This document shows positions 25,417-33,799 of a stretch of DNA of 64,000 bases, piece after piece. Under the pieces are notes generated by a model. The model searched no databases, was not told where the DNA came from, and was given only the letters and a program-made list of their open reading frames with translations. Both the position numbers and the translations under genes were made by a program. Position 1 is the first letter of the stretch, and each line of letters opens with the position of its first letter. This stretch comes from Nitratireductor soli (lineage in GTDB: Bacteria > Pseudomonadota > Alphaproteobacteria > Rhizobiales > Rhizobiaceae). The stretch lies in assembly GCF_001050155.1 (NCBI RefSeq), contig NZ_LFVY01000002.1:186001-250000 (forward strand). Reading direction: 5' to 3'.

Positions 25417-25438
25417 GTCGGATTCCCGGTTCGGTGGC

Positions 25439-26818
25439 TCACTTGCTCAACACGTCGAGGATGCGCGCCCAGGAGCGCTGGCCGCGATGAAACGAGGTGA
25501 GGTCGTATTTTTCGTTCGGCGAATGGATGCGGTCGTCCGACAGGCCGAAGCCGACCAGCAGCGATTCCATGCCGAGCATTCTGCGGAAATCGCCGACGAT
25601 GGGGATCGAGCCGCCCATGGCGATGGCGACTGCCGGTTTCGACCATTCCTCCGTCAGCGCGCCTTGCGCCTTGGTGACCAGCGGCATGTCGTAGTCGAGC
25701 TGGAAGGCGGGCGAGCCGCCATGCTTGTGGAACTCGACCGAGCAGTCGGCCGGGATGCGCGCCTCGATGAAGGCGCGGAAGGCGGCGCGGATCTTGTCCG
25801 GATCCTGCTTGTGCACCAGGCGGAAGGACACTTTCGCCGACGCCTGCGCGGCGATCACCGTCTTGAAGCCGGCGCCGGTGTACCCGCCATTGATGCCGTT
25901 GATCTCGGCGGTCGGCCGCGCCCAGACCAGTTCGAGAACGGAGCGGTCCTTCTCGCCGGAGGGCTTTGCCAGGCCGATCGGGTTGAGGAAGGTTTCGGCG
26001 GTCTCGCCAAGGCCCGCCCAGCTCTTGAGGATGGTGTCGGGCGTCTCCTCGACGCCGTCATAGAAGCCGGGAATGGTGACGCGGCCATTCTCGTCATGCA
26101 TGTCGGCCAGCGCCCTGGCCAGGATGGTGATCGGGTTGGCGGCGGCGCCGCCGAATTCTCCCGAATGCAGGTCGCGATCGGCGGCATGAATGGTGATCTC
26201 CTCGCCGACCAGGCCGCGCAGGCCGACGCAGACGGCCGGCGTCTCGCGATCCCACATGCCGGTGTCGCAGACGAGGGCGAAATCGGCTTTCAGTTCCTCG
26301 GCGTTCGCTTCGAGGAAGGGTTTCAGCGAAGGCGAGCCGGATTCTTCCTCGCCCTCGAACAGGATGCTGATCCGGCACGGCATCTTGCCATGCACCGCCT
26401 TGTAGGCGCGGCAGGCTTCGACGAACGTCATCAGCTGCCCCTTGTCGTCGGCCGAGCCGCGCCCGGTGATCGCCTTGCGGCCGGGCTCGATCTCCTTGAC
26501 GGAAGGCGTGAACGGGTCGTCGTTCCACAGGTCCAGCGGGTCCACCGGCTGCACGTCGTAGTGGCCGTAGAACAGCACATGCGGCCCTTCGCCGTCGTGA
26601 TGCGCCACCACCATCGGGTGCCCGGTCGTGTCGCGCACGCTGGCCTCGAAGCCGATTGATTTCAGATCCTCGACCAGCCATTCCGCCGCTTTCCGGCAAT
26701 CGCTGGAGAATGCCGGGTCCGTCGAAATCGACTTGATGCGCAGCAGGTGAAAAAGCCGCTCCAGGCTCTGATCGATGGAATGATCGAGATGGTCGAGAAC
26801 CGGCGCGAGATCGGACAT
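25439..26818 (-). CDS. M20 family dipeptidase
   Basis: A 459-residue zinc peptidase of the M20/CNDP-type dipeptidase group. Metal ligands are visible in FYGHYDVQP (His), GRGSADDKGQ (bridging Asp), FEGEEESGSPS (Glu pair) and VCDTGMWD (Asp). The dimerisation domain lies between about residues 200 and 350. It probably hydrolyses dipeptides in the cytoplasm; no signal peptide is visible. It heads a two-gene unit with the RNase D-like gene. A mosaic repeat lies upstream. Confidence 0.88.
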   Translation of the reverse strand: MSDLAPVLDHLDHSIDQSLERLFHLLRIKSISTDPAFSSDCRKAAEWLVEDLKSIGFEASVRDTTGHPMVVAHHDGEGPHVLFYGHYDVQPVDPLDLWNDDPFTPSVKEIEPGRKAITGRGSADDKGQLMTFVEACRAYKAVHGKMPCRISILFEGEEESGSPSLKPFLEANAEELKADFALVCDTGMWDRETPAVCVGLRGLVGEEITIHAADRDLHSGEFGGAAANPITILARALADMHDENGRVTIPGFYDGVEETPDTILKSWAGLGETAETFLNPIGLAKPSGEKDRSVLELVWARPTAEINGINGGYTGAGFKTVIAAQASAKVSFRLVHKQDPDKIRAAFRAFIEARIPADCSVEFHKHGGSPAFQLDYDMPLVTKAQGALTEEWSKPAVAIAMGGSIPIVGDFRRMLGMESLLVGFGLSDDRIHSPNEKYDLTSFHRGQRSWARILDVLSK

Positions 26819-26868
26819 GGAAGACTCCTGGCGAAGGAAGGGAGGAAACGATGATGCGGCCCTCCTTA

Positions 26869-26972
26869 TAGAGCATTTTGCAGTCAGGTGGAATCACCTG
26901 ACGTCCGCATAAATGCGGAAAAACAAAGAGATAGACCGGTTCAGCGTTTCTATGAAACACTGAATCGGTCTA
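26869..26972 (+). repeat. Mosaic palindromic repeat, copy 5
   Basis: The most complete copy: GAGCATTTTGCAGTCAGGTG, the palindrome GTCAGGTG-gaat-CACCTGAC, CCGCATAAATGCGG, then GACCGGTTCAGCGTTTC with GAAACACTGAATCGGTC. It lies between the M20 gene and the BMP-gene terminator. Confidence 0.93.
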
Positions 26973-26990
26973 GCGGGAGGCGCGGCGAAA

Positions 26991-27018
26991 GAAAAAGGGC
27001 CGCGTGCGGCCCTTTTTC
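26991..27018 (-). terminator. Strong terminator after the BMP-type binding-protein gene
   Basis: GAAAAAGGGCCGC (26991-27003) and GCGGCCCTTTTTC (27006-27018) form a perfect 13-bp inverted repeat, with T-runs on both strands. It lies 29 bases beyond the stop of the minus-strand gene and can work in both directions. Confidence 0.88.
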
Positions 27019-27046
27019 ATTTCGTAGCGTGGCGAACAGGCTGGTT

Positions 27047-28039
27047 TCAGTAAGGGCAGGCGTTGTCGGAGAGGAAGTTGTGCACCTCGATCTCGCCGGC
27101 GATGATCTTCGCCTTGGTGTCCTCGACGGCCTTCTTCATCTCGTCGGTGACGAGCGGTGCATTGTTGTCGTCCATGGCATAGCCGACGCCGTCCTCGGCG
27201 AGACCCAGATCCGCGACGCCGTAGGTGAATTCGCCGTTCTTCGCATCCATGAAGGAATCATAGACCGCCACATCGACCTGCTTGACCATGGAGGTCAGCA
27301 CATGGCCCGGCTGCAGGCCGTTCTGGTTGGAATCGACGCCGATGCCGAGCTTGCCGGCATCGGCCGCCGCCTGCAGCACGCCAACGCCGGTGCCGCCCGC
27401 CGCGTGGTAGATCACGTCGGCGCCCTGGTCCATCTGCGTGCGGGTGATCTCGCCGCCTTTCACCGGATCGTTCCAGGCAGCCGGCGTGTCGCCGGTGTAG
27501 CTGCGGATCACCTTGGCGTCCGGGTTGGCCGCCTTGGCGCCGCCCACATAGCCGCATTCGAACTTGCCGATCAACGGCACCTGCATGCCGCCGATGAAGC
27601 CGACCGTGCCGGTCTTGGAGGCCAGCGCCGCCATCATGCCGACCAGGTAGGAACCTTCCTGTTCCTTGAACGTGACCGAGCGGACATTCGGCTGGTCGAC
27701 CTTGTCGTCGATGATGGTGAAGTTCACTTCGGGATAATCCGGCGCGACCTTGTTCAGGAAATCGACCCAGGTGAACCCGGCCATGACGATCGGATTGCGC
27801 CCATCCTCGGCGAAGCGGCGCAACGCCTGTTCGCGCTGCGCGTCGTTGGAAATCTCGAACTCGACATACGCGATGCCGGTTTCCTGCTTGAACCGCTCGG
27901 CGCCATTATAGGCGGCCTCGTTGAACGATTTGTCGAACTTCCCGCCCAGATCGTAAATGAGGGCCGGGGCGATGTCCGCCGCGAAGGCGCTCGCGGTCAT
28001 GGCGGTGGTGGCCAGAAGGCCAAGGACGATACGCTTCAT
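27047..28039 (-). CDS. BMP family ABC transporter substrate-binding protein
   Basis: A 330-residue periplasmic protein. The signal peptide ends ASAFAAD (about residue 21). The BMP/PnrA-like fold is seen in GGKFDKSFNEAAYNGAERFK, VDFLNKVAPDYPEVNFTIID and GVGVLQAAADAGKLGIGVDSNQ. Family members bind nucleosides or purines for uptake by a BmpDEF-type ABC system. No permease or ATPase gene is adjacent, so it is an orphan here. The ATG at 28039 begins the signal peptide. Confidence 0.9.
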   Translation of the reverse strand: MKRIVLGLLATTAMTASAFAADIAPALIYDLGGKFDKSFNEAAYNGAERFKQETGIAYVEFEISNDAQREQALRRFAEDGRNPIVMAGFTWVDFLNKVAPDYPEVNFTIIDDKVDQPNVRSVTFKEQEGSYLVGMMAALASKTGTVGFIGGMQVPLIGKFECGYVGGAKAANPDAKVIRSYTGDTPAAWNDPVKGGEITRTQMDQGADVIYHAAGGTGVGVLQAAADAGKLGIGVDSNQNGLQPGHVLTSMVKQVDVAVYDSFMDAKNGEFTYGVADLGLAEDGVGYAMDDNNAPLVTDEMKKAVEDTKAKIIAGEIEVHNFLSDNACPY

Positions 28040-28117
28040 GTGATCCACACCCTGTCGGTTGCCGTGTTTTGTTTGTTGTGCCGCACGGGCCACGCGGACA
28101 ATCATTCCGCGCCGCCC

Positions 28118-28147
28118 TTGCGCTCGAACGAATTTGCGCTCGAACGA
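28118..28147. promoter_or_regulatory. Tandem 16-bp direct repeat upstream of the BMP gene
   Basis: TTGCGCTCGAACGA occurs twice with a 16-base period (28118-28131 and 28134-28147), 79 bases or more upstream of the BMP gene start. Such phased direct repeats often bind a regulator, but none is identified. The 241-base region from 28040 to 28280 shows no gene. Confidence 0.4.
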
Positions 28148-28280
28148 GCATTCCACGCCACCAGACGGAGGCCGGAACGGCTTCAGCGGGAGCATCCATC
28201 GCCCCCTTGCCGCCACTTTTGCACGGCCAAGGCGAAATTTCACCTGGAATTTTGACCGTCCGGAAAAACTTGCCGGGGCC

Positions 28281-28952
28281 TCAGGAACCGGTCGCCGGCG
28301 GCGCGATGGCGCAGCTGACGCCGGTGCCCTGCAGGCCGCAATAGCCGTTCGGGTTCTTCGCCAGATACTGCTGATGCTCTTCCTCGGCGAAGTAGAATTC
28401 CGGCGCCGGGGCGATCTCCGTGGTGATCTCGCCGCGTCCCGCTTCCTTCAGCGCCGCCTGATAAGCCGCGCGCGAGGCGCGCGCTTCGGCAAGCTGGGCC
28501 TCGCTGTTGGTGAAGATCGCCGAGCGGTAGGTGGTGCCGACATCATTGCCCTGCCGCATGCCCTGGGTGGGATCGTGGCTTTCCCAGAACACGCCCAGCA
28601 ACTGGGCGAAGGAAACCCGCGCCGGATCGTAGACCACGCGCACCACTTCGGCGTGGCCTGTCAGGCCGGTGGTGGTTTCGTGGTAGGTGGGGTTGGGCGT
28701 GATGCCACCGGCATAACCGACGGCCGTGACCCAGACGCCGTCGAGCTGCCAGAAAAGCCGCTCGGCGCCCCAGAAGCACCCCATGCCGAACAACACCGTC
28801 TCGCTGCCTTCCGGGTAGGGGCCCTTCAGCGAACGGCCCGACACGAAATGGCCGGTGGCGGTGGCGATGGGGTCTTCACGCCCGGGCAGGGCGTCGTGCG
28901 CCGACGGCATGGAAAGCTTCTTGTTGCCCATCAGATTGCTGAGGAATGACAT
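28281..28952 (-). CDS. msrA: Peptide-methionine (S)-S-oxide reductase
   Basis: A 223-residue MsrA with the catalytic Cys in [14 protein letters not shown] and the resolving cysteines near the C-terminus ([12 protein letters not shown]). The conserved [16 protein letters not shown] and [20 protein letters not shown] are present. It repairs methionine S-sulfoxide in proteins, using thioredoxin. The N-terminal ~40-residue extension is common in rhizobial MsrA. No msrB is adjacent. Confidence 0.95.
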   Translation of the reverse strand: MSFLSNLMGNKKLSMPSAHDALPGREDPIATATGHFVSGRSLKGPYPEGSETVLFGMGCFWGAERLFWQLDGVWVTAVGYAGGITPNPTYHETTTGLTGHAEVVRVVYDPARVSFAQLLGVFWESHDPTQGMRQGNDVGTTYRSAIFTNSEAQLAEARASRAAYQAALKEAGRGEITTEIAPAPEFYFAEEEHQQYLAKNPNGYCGLQGTGVSCAIAPPATGS

Positions 28953-28994
28953 GTCTGGTTCCTTTCCGGCTCTCGCCGAGAATGAGGCCCCCGT

Positions 28995-29309
28995 TCAGGC
29001 CAGGTAAATGGCGCGGCGACGCGGGCGGCCGATTGTGTAGAACAGCAAGGACAGCGCGGTGAAGACCAGCCAGCCGGGAAGCGTCAGGATGAAGAGGGCA
29101 ACCGGGTCCCACAGCACCGCAAGCGTGTAGCGCTGGACCACGGCCTGCGACAGGTTCAGCGTCTCCGGCGACACCGAATACCAGCTCTCGCCGAGCGGCG
29201 TGAAAACCAGCGCCGAGGCGGCGATGGAGCGCGTCGCGTCGATCACCGCCATGATGACGGCGATCGCCAGGCTCACCATGGCCAGTGCCCGGAACAACAA
29301 GCGGAACAT
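28995..29309 (-). CDS. Small membrane protein with two transmembrane helices
   Basis: A 104-residue protein. Hydrophobic stretches lie at about residues 4-25 (LFRALAMVSLAIAVIMAVID) and 66-92 (LAVLWDPVALFILTLPGWLV), with a basic end (GRPRRRAIYLA). I recognise it only as a conserved rhizobial hypothetical petrobactin-unrelated membrane protein; no function can be given. GGGAGGC precedes the ATG. It lies 42 bases upstream of msrA on the same strand and could be cotranscribed. Confidence 0.7.
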   Translation of the reverse strand: MFRLLFRALAMVSLAIAVIMAVIDATRSIAASALVFTPLGESWYSVSPETLNLSQAVVQRYTLAVLWDPVALFILTLPGWLVFTALSLLFYTIGRPRRRAIYLA

Positions 29310-29547
29310 GCGTGCCTCCCAGCATGGCGGCCGCCGGGCCGCATTTCGATCTTTCGCAGAGATAGGCGGCGTGGGCCGCAATGGCAATCGCCGCACGGAA
29401 AGTTGAGCGGAGGTGAACGGGAAAGGCGCCCTGTATCGACGGGTAGGACGGCAAATTGCAAAACTGTGACACGGTGGACTTGGCATTCGCGATCAGATCG
29501 ACTAGATCAGCCTCGGCGTGCGACCGTGAAAGCGGAAACGCGCTGCC

Positions 29548-29637
29548 GGAGAGGTGGCCGAGTGGTTGAAGGCGCACGCCTGGAACGCGTGTATACGGGA
29601 AACCGTATCGAGGGTTCGAATCCCTCTCTCTCCGCCA
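29548..29637 (+). tRNA. tRNA-Ser (anticodon GGA)
   Basis: The acceptor GGAGAGG pairs with TCTCTCC, followed by G and an encoded CCA (29635-29637). The anticodon stem CACGC/GCGTG encloses the loop CTGGAAC with anticodon GGA at 29582-29584. The long variable arm TATACGGGAAACCGTAT is typical of class II tRNAs. The T arm is GAGGG-TTCGAAT-CCCTC. It reads serine codons UCC and UCU. Confidence 0.97.
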
Positions 29638-29841
29638 TCGCCCCGCTGATTGCCCTCCATGGTGCGATATAGCCGCCCATATTCCCGTATCCTCAGCAGT
29701 GGATAGCGAACTGTCGGGTTTCGCTCTGTAGCCTGATTTGTCTTGGCCCAGTGCAATAACTTTCGACCCTTCTCTCCCTCTCCTGCGGCAAGCCGTGACC
29801 TGAAAGTGAACTTGCGGGCCGCCGCCGAGCGTCATCTTCCT

Positions 29842-30648
29842 TCAAGCAAGAACCTTGCCGAGGAAAGCACGCATCGCGCCGTTGAATTGCTCCGGCTTTT
29901 GCAGGGGCGCGAAGTGGCTCACGCCGGACAGGATGATCAATTCCGCTGCCGGAATGCTCTGCGCGAGATAATCGGCATGTTCGGGCTTGATGAACTCGTC
30001 GTGCTCGCTTTGCACGATCGCAACGGGCACATGGATATGGGCCAAGTCGCCTGCAGAATAGTTAGGTTCGCTCCTCATCATCTGGCCGACCGCTTCGACA
30101 AACGTATCGAATTGGTCCGGCGTGGCCGATAGATCGGCATAATCCTTGGCGTGCCGTCTGAAACACCGGTCGACGATCGGAGTGGGCTCGAATTCCTTTG
30201 TGCCGCTGGGGTCCATGTTGCAGCCAAAGAAGAACACACCGGCAACCCGCTCGGGTGCTTTCATTGCGAGGATTAAAGCGATGCACGCGCCGTCGCTCCA
30301 GCCCACAACGGCCGTCTTTTCCAACTGCAGCGCGTCCATCACGGCGAGCACGTCGGATGCCATCAACTCATAGGTAAAAGGCCGCTGATCGCGTGTGCTG
30401 CGGCCGTGGCCGCGGCTGTCAATGAGCACGGCGCGATAGCCGGCGCCGACCAGCATTGAAACTTGATAGCCCCAGTTACCGCTATGGCCGAGGCCACCAT
30501 GCAGCAGGATCACGGGTGAGCCGGTCCCGTATGTCGCGTACCAGATTCGAGCACCGTCGTGATCCACGAAGCCCTGATCGCTCGTAGCGGGCAGAGGCGC
30601 AGCGCCATGCGCCTCGAAATACTTGAGGTCGTCGTCGTGGGATTCCAT
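29842..30648 (-). CDS. Alpha/beta hydrolase
   Basis: A 268-residue alpha/beta-fold hydrolase. The oxyanion region is VILLHGGLGHSGNW, the nucleophile elbow GWSDGA (GxSxG, about residue 113), the acid in SEHDEF and the His in SGVSHFAPLQKPEQF. The substrate is unknown; relatives include esterases and haloperoxidase-like enzymes. The ATG at 30648 starts the conserved part. It stands alone between the tRNA and the sigma-factor unit and is somewhat less GC-rich than the core genes. Confidence 0.88.
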   Translation of the reverse strand: MESHDDDLKYFEAHGAAPLPATSDQGFVDHDGARIWYATYGTGSPVILLHGGLGHSGNWGYQVSMLVGAGYRAVLIDSRGHGRSTRDQRPFTYELMASDVLAVMDALQLEKTAVVGWSDGACIALILAMKAPERVAGVFFFGCNMDPSGTKEFEPTPIVDRCFRRHAKDYADLSATPDQFDTFVEAVGQMMRSEPNYSAGDLAHIHVPVAIVQSEHDEFIKPEHADYLAQSIPAAELIILSGVSHFAPLQKPEQFNGAMRAFLGKVLA

Positions 30649-31100
30649 CCTGATGTGACTCCTACCAGACAGGAAGGCCTGCAACTGCCGCTGACACAGA
30701 TCAAACCAACCCCGGCAAGACCTGTTGCCTAGGCGAAATAGCACCGAGCGACCAACTGGATCAATGGCCGCTTCTGTGCGCGCTCGCGTCATTCGTGTGT
30801 ACACTGGGAATGACGCATTCCCACTGGGTCGAGCCGTTCAGGGTTGCGACGCGCGCCGCGAATGGGGCTGGCTGGGGGCGACCTCATTCCCGTGGGAGGA
30901 TCGGCTATGGCGCTCGCCCGAAAGCTGTCGTGCAAGCCAGCGTGTACCGAATGCAATCAGGGGAGGCATCGGGCTCTGGTCCGCGGCGTCTTTTTTTCGC
31001 AAGGTGACTGGCTTTTTTGTTCTGAGCTGTCGAACCGACCGAACTGAGGACGACATCGGAGTGCACGCGATGTGCGGATCAACGATGAAAGGACTTTGCC
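30649..31100. other. 450-base intergenic region holding a sigma-factor promoter
   Basis: It separates the hydrolase (minus) from the DGPF gene (plus). The only signal I can support is the ECF42-like promoter at 31028-31054. Short open frames here lack ribosome-binding sites and protein-like composition. Confidence 0.5.
31028..31054 (+). promoter_or_regulatory. ECF42-type promoter of the DGPF-sigma operon
   Basis: TGTCGA (31028-31033), 17 bases, CGAC (31051-31054), ending 46 bases before the DGPF start. This matches the ECF42 target motif as I remember it from Streptomyces venezuelae (TGTCGA at -35, CGWC at -10). The same motif with the same 17-base spacer precedes the DHFR-like gene at 33569-33543 on the other strand. 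It implies self-regulation. Confidence 0.65.
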
Positions 31101-31457
31101 ATGCGGTACTTGCTCATGCTTCATGCCGACGAAACGGTCGGCGCGTCCATTCCGCCCGAGCAGATGAAAGGCTTTATGAACCAGATGGCTGCCTATGCAC
31201 AGGCGCTCGAGAAGGCCGGAGCCTTCATTGCCACAGAAGCGCTGGACTTCGCCTCCAAGGGATCGCTGATCACGGTTCGCGACGGGGAAACGCGGGTACA
31301 GGATGGTCCCTTCGCTGAATCGCGCGAGCAGTTCGGTGGATACTTCATCATCGAAGCGGCCGACGACGACGAAGCACGGAAATGGGCGGCGCGATGTCCG
31401 GCGGCGACCTGGGGAACCATTGAGGTGCGGCGCATCCGCGGCCGCGATGAATATTGA
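31101..31457 (+). CDS. DGPF/YCII-related domain protein
   Basis: A 118-residue protein starting MRYLLMLHADE with the family signature QDGPFAESREQFGGYFIIEA (DGPF motif) near residue 73 and ending RRIRGRDEY. This ferredoxin-like YCII family is typically encoded with ECF42 sigma factors; its biochemical role is unknown. It heads a two-gene operon: its TGA overlaps the TTG start of the sigma gene by four bases (TTGA). Confidence 0.9.
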   Translation: MRYLLMLHADETVGASIPPEQMKGFMNQMAAYAQALEKAGAFIATEALDFASKGSLITVRDGETRVQDGPFAESREQFGGYFIIEAADDDEARKWAARCPAATWGTIEVRRIRGRDEY

Positions 31458-32686
31458 CGACGACCGATCCCGCACGGCAGGCAGCCGAACGCGTGGCGCG
31501 CGAAAGCTATGGCCGGTTGCTTGCTGTCCTTGCCACCCGGACTGGGGACATTCCCGGCGCCGAGGATGCGCTGGGTGAAGCGCTTGCTGCTGCCCTGCGG
31601 CAATGGCCGGAACAAGGTGTTCCGGCCAATCCCGAAGCCTGGCTGGTAGCAGTTGCCCGGCGGCGGCAGGTCGATACCCTCCGCCGGCGGGTGACGGCCC
31701 GGTCCGGAGAGGAGCACCTGACAATGATCGCCGACGAACTGGGCCAGAAAGCCGGGGAACACCCGGTGTTTCCAGACAGGCGCCTGGCGCTGATGCTGGC
31801 CTGCACGCATTCGACAGTCGACCCGGCGATGCGGGCGCCGTTGATGCTGCAGGTCCTGTTGGGGCTGACGGCAAGCGAGATCGGCGCGGCCTATCTGGTG
31901 CCGCCCGCAACGATGGGCCAGCGGCTCGTGAGGGCCAAGGCGCGGATCAAAGAATTGGGCATCCGCTTCGAGGAGCCCGATGCGGAGCGTCTGGCGCGCG
32001 ATCTGCCGGCAGTGCTCGACGCCATCTATGCGACGTTCACCAGCGATTGGGTGTGCCGGGAAAGCCGGAACCGGGCTGAGGAAGCAATATGGCTGGCACA
32101 ATGCGTGGTGGCGCAGGTGCCGTCTGATCCCGAGGCCAAAGGATTGCTGGCGCTAATGCTTTATCTCAGTGCGCGAATGGATGCGCAATCCGGGCCCGAT
32201 GGTGGCTACGTTCCGTTAGATGAGCAGGATGTCTCGCGCTGGGACCATGCGGCAATCGATACTGCCGAGGCACTGCTGCGCGCAGCCAACCAGTGCGGGC
32301 CGAGCGGGCGGTTTCAGATCGAGGCGGCCATCCAATCGGTCCATTGTGCGCGGCGCAGCAGCGGCAGGACCGATTGGGTGACAATCGGGTCGCTATACGA
32401 TCTGTTGTTTGCATTGCTGTCTTCGCCGGTGGTTCGGCTCAACAGGGCGCTGGCGCGCAGCCACATCGACGGAGCGGCTGCAGTACTCGGAGAGGTCATC
32501 GAACTCGGCCGGGATCCACGCATGGTTTCGTACCAGCCCTATTGGGCGGCCCGATCCCATCTGGCCGCTGAAGCAGGAGAGCGCGAGACGGCTCTCGAAA
32601 TCTTTGGCGTGGCAATAGGATTGACGACCGACCCCGCAGTGCGCGCCTATCTCATGAAGCGACGTCAGCGATTGCTCGATGGGTGA
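31454..32686 (+). CDS. RNA polymerase sigma factor, ECF42 type with C-terminal TPR-like extension
   Basis: A 410-residue protein, twice the length of a normal ECF sigma. Sigma region 2 covers about residues 10-75 (EDALGEALAAALRQWP, ANPEAWLVAVARRRQVDTLRR) and region 4 about 115-165 (LGLTASEIGAAYLVPPATM then GQRLVRAKARI). A ~230-residue helical extension characteristic of ECF42 follows (VLDAIYATF, LLALMLYLSARM, VRLNRALARSHIDG). The start is TTG, overlapping the DGPF stop, with no strong ribosome-binding site of its own. No anti-sigma factor is encoded nearby; in this group the C-terminal domain is thought to control activity. Confidence 0.92.
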   Translation: MTTTDPARQAAERVARESYGRLLAVLATRTGDIPGAEDALGEALAAALRQWPEQGVPANPEAWLVAVARRRQVDTLRRRVTARSGEEHLTMIADELGQKAGEHPVFPDRRLALMLACTHSTVDPAMRAPLMLQVLLGLTASEIGAAYLVPPATMGQRLVRAKARIKELGIRFEEPDAERLARDLPAVLDAIYATFTSDWVCRESRNRAEEAIWLAQCVVAQVPSDPEAKGLLALMLYLSARMDAQSGPDGGYVPLDEQDVSRWDHAAIDTAEALLRAANQCGPSGRFQIEAAIQSVHCARRSSGRTDWVTIGSLYDLLFALLSSPVVRLNRALARSHIDGAAAVLGEVIELGRDPRMVSYQPYWAARSHLAAEAGERETALEIFGVAIGLTTDPAVRAYLMKRRQRLLDG

Positions 32687-32843
32687 GCGGCGGGATCCAG
32701 ATCACCGCTCTCCAGGGGCAGGCAATCAGTTCACCGGGATGGTGAGGGCTTTGCGCTCGTGATGGTTGCGCACCGGCAAAGCGCCAGTCCCCGCGTTTTC
32801 ACACCTGCGGCCACGACCATGCCGCAGCCGCAGGAGAAGAGGC

Positions 32844-33482
32844 TTACGTCTTGACCTCTGTCGATTCGAATGTGGCCGTTTTGTATTGCGGGCGGCCGTT
32901 GGGACGATAGACGTGGAGGGTGATCCCGCCGGAAGTGGCGCGGGTCTCGACCAGTTCGAGTGCCCTGTCCGGGCCGGTCTCGGGGAAGAGCCGCGTGCCC
33001 TGGCCGAGGATCAGGGGGAACGTGAACAGGTTGATCTCATCGACCAGGTCGTTGTCGAGCAGCCAGCGGATGAACGTGGTGCTGCCGTGCACTTGCAACT
33101 CGCCGCCAGGCTTGGCCTTGAGATCGCGGACGGCGGCTGCGATGTCCCCGGAAAGGACAGTGGTATTTGCCCATGCCGGGTCGGCAAGTGTGTTCGATGC
33201 CACGTATTTGGGCCGTGTGTTCAATGCGACTGCGACGGGGTTGTCGGTCGGGATCTCCTTCATCGCTCCCCATGAGCCGGCGAAGACCTCGTAGGTCCAC
33301 CGGCCGAACAGGAACGCATCGGCGCGTCCATAGATCTGACCCAATGCGGCCGCGGTCTCTTCATTGAAGAGCGGCATGGCCCATCCGCCGCGCGTAAAGC
33401 CGCCGCGGCGATCTTCGTCGGCCCCGCCAAGCCCCTGCATGACTCCGTCGACGGAGACCATTGTCGTGGTCGTCAGTTTCAT
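32844..33482 (-). CDS. Dihydrofolate reductase family protein (RibD C-terminal-like)
   Basis: A 212-residue protein of the DHFR-like/RibD_C family: MVSVDGVMQGLGGADEDRRG at the start, FGRWTYEVFAGSW in the middle, LVDEINLFTFPLILGQGTRLF near the end. These NADPH-binding reductases are mostly uncharacterised; true folate reduction is unlikely. It is convergent to the sigma gene. An ECF42-like promoter lies 60 bases upstream of its ATG (33569-33543), linking it to the sigma factor. Confidence 0.88.
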   Translation of the reverse strand: MKLTTTTMVSVDGVMQGLGGADEDRRGGFTRGGWAMPLFNEETAAALGQIYGRADAFLFGRWTYEVFAGSWGAMKEIPTDNPVAVALNTRPKYVASNTLADPAWANTTVLSGDIAAAVRDLKAKPGGELQVHGSTTFIRWLLDNDLVDEINLFTFPLILGQGTRLFPETGPDRALELVETRATSGGITLHVYRPNGRPQYKTATFESTEVKT

Positions 33483-33542
33483 GATCGTAGTCCTTCCCGT
33501 GTCGTCGTTTGGCCGGGCCGGTTGGCCTGCCTTCCCTTCAAA

Positions 33543-33569
33543 GACGAACGGCCGGGCCGGAATTCGACA
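33543..33569 (-). promoter_or_regulatory. ECF42-type promoter of the DHFR-like gene
   Basis: Read on the minus strand: TGTCGA (33569-33564), 17 bases, CGTC (33546-33543), then 60 bases to the ATG at 33482. The spacer length is identical to that of the promoter at 31028-31054 and the -10 differs by one base within the CGWC consensus. It suggests that the reductase belongs to the local sigma regulon. Confidence 0.6.
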
Positions 33570-33696
33570 AGCCATCCAGGAAAACGACCCGGCCGGATAT
33601 CCAGTCCCGGCGGCGGTGCTGGCGGACTGTCGTGACGAGGTGGGTGCACGCATCCTGCGGCCAGGCCGTAATGGTCGCTGTCCATGCGCCGCGCCC

Positions 33697-33799
33697 AGAC
33701 CGGTTCATTGTTTCATGGAAACACCGCCTTGCTCTATCTCTTTGTTTTTCTGCATCTGTACGGACGTCAGGTGAAACCACCTGACTGCAAAACACTCTA
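33697..33799 (-). repeat. Mosaic palindromic repeat, copy 6 (inverted)
   Basis: On the minus strand: TAGAGTGTTTTGCAGTCAGG, GTCAGGTG-gttt-CACCTGAC, then GCATCTGTACGG-type changes breaking the second palindrome, and TGTTTCCATGAAACA with ACCGGTCT. Its first bases include the stop codon of the FAD oxidase gene (TAG at 33797-33799). Confidence 0.88.

Noticed and set aside
30725..31007. Short plus-strand frames upstream of the DGPF gene
   Set aside because: No ribosome-binding site, no family resemblance, and they overlap the candidate sigma promoter region.
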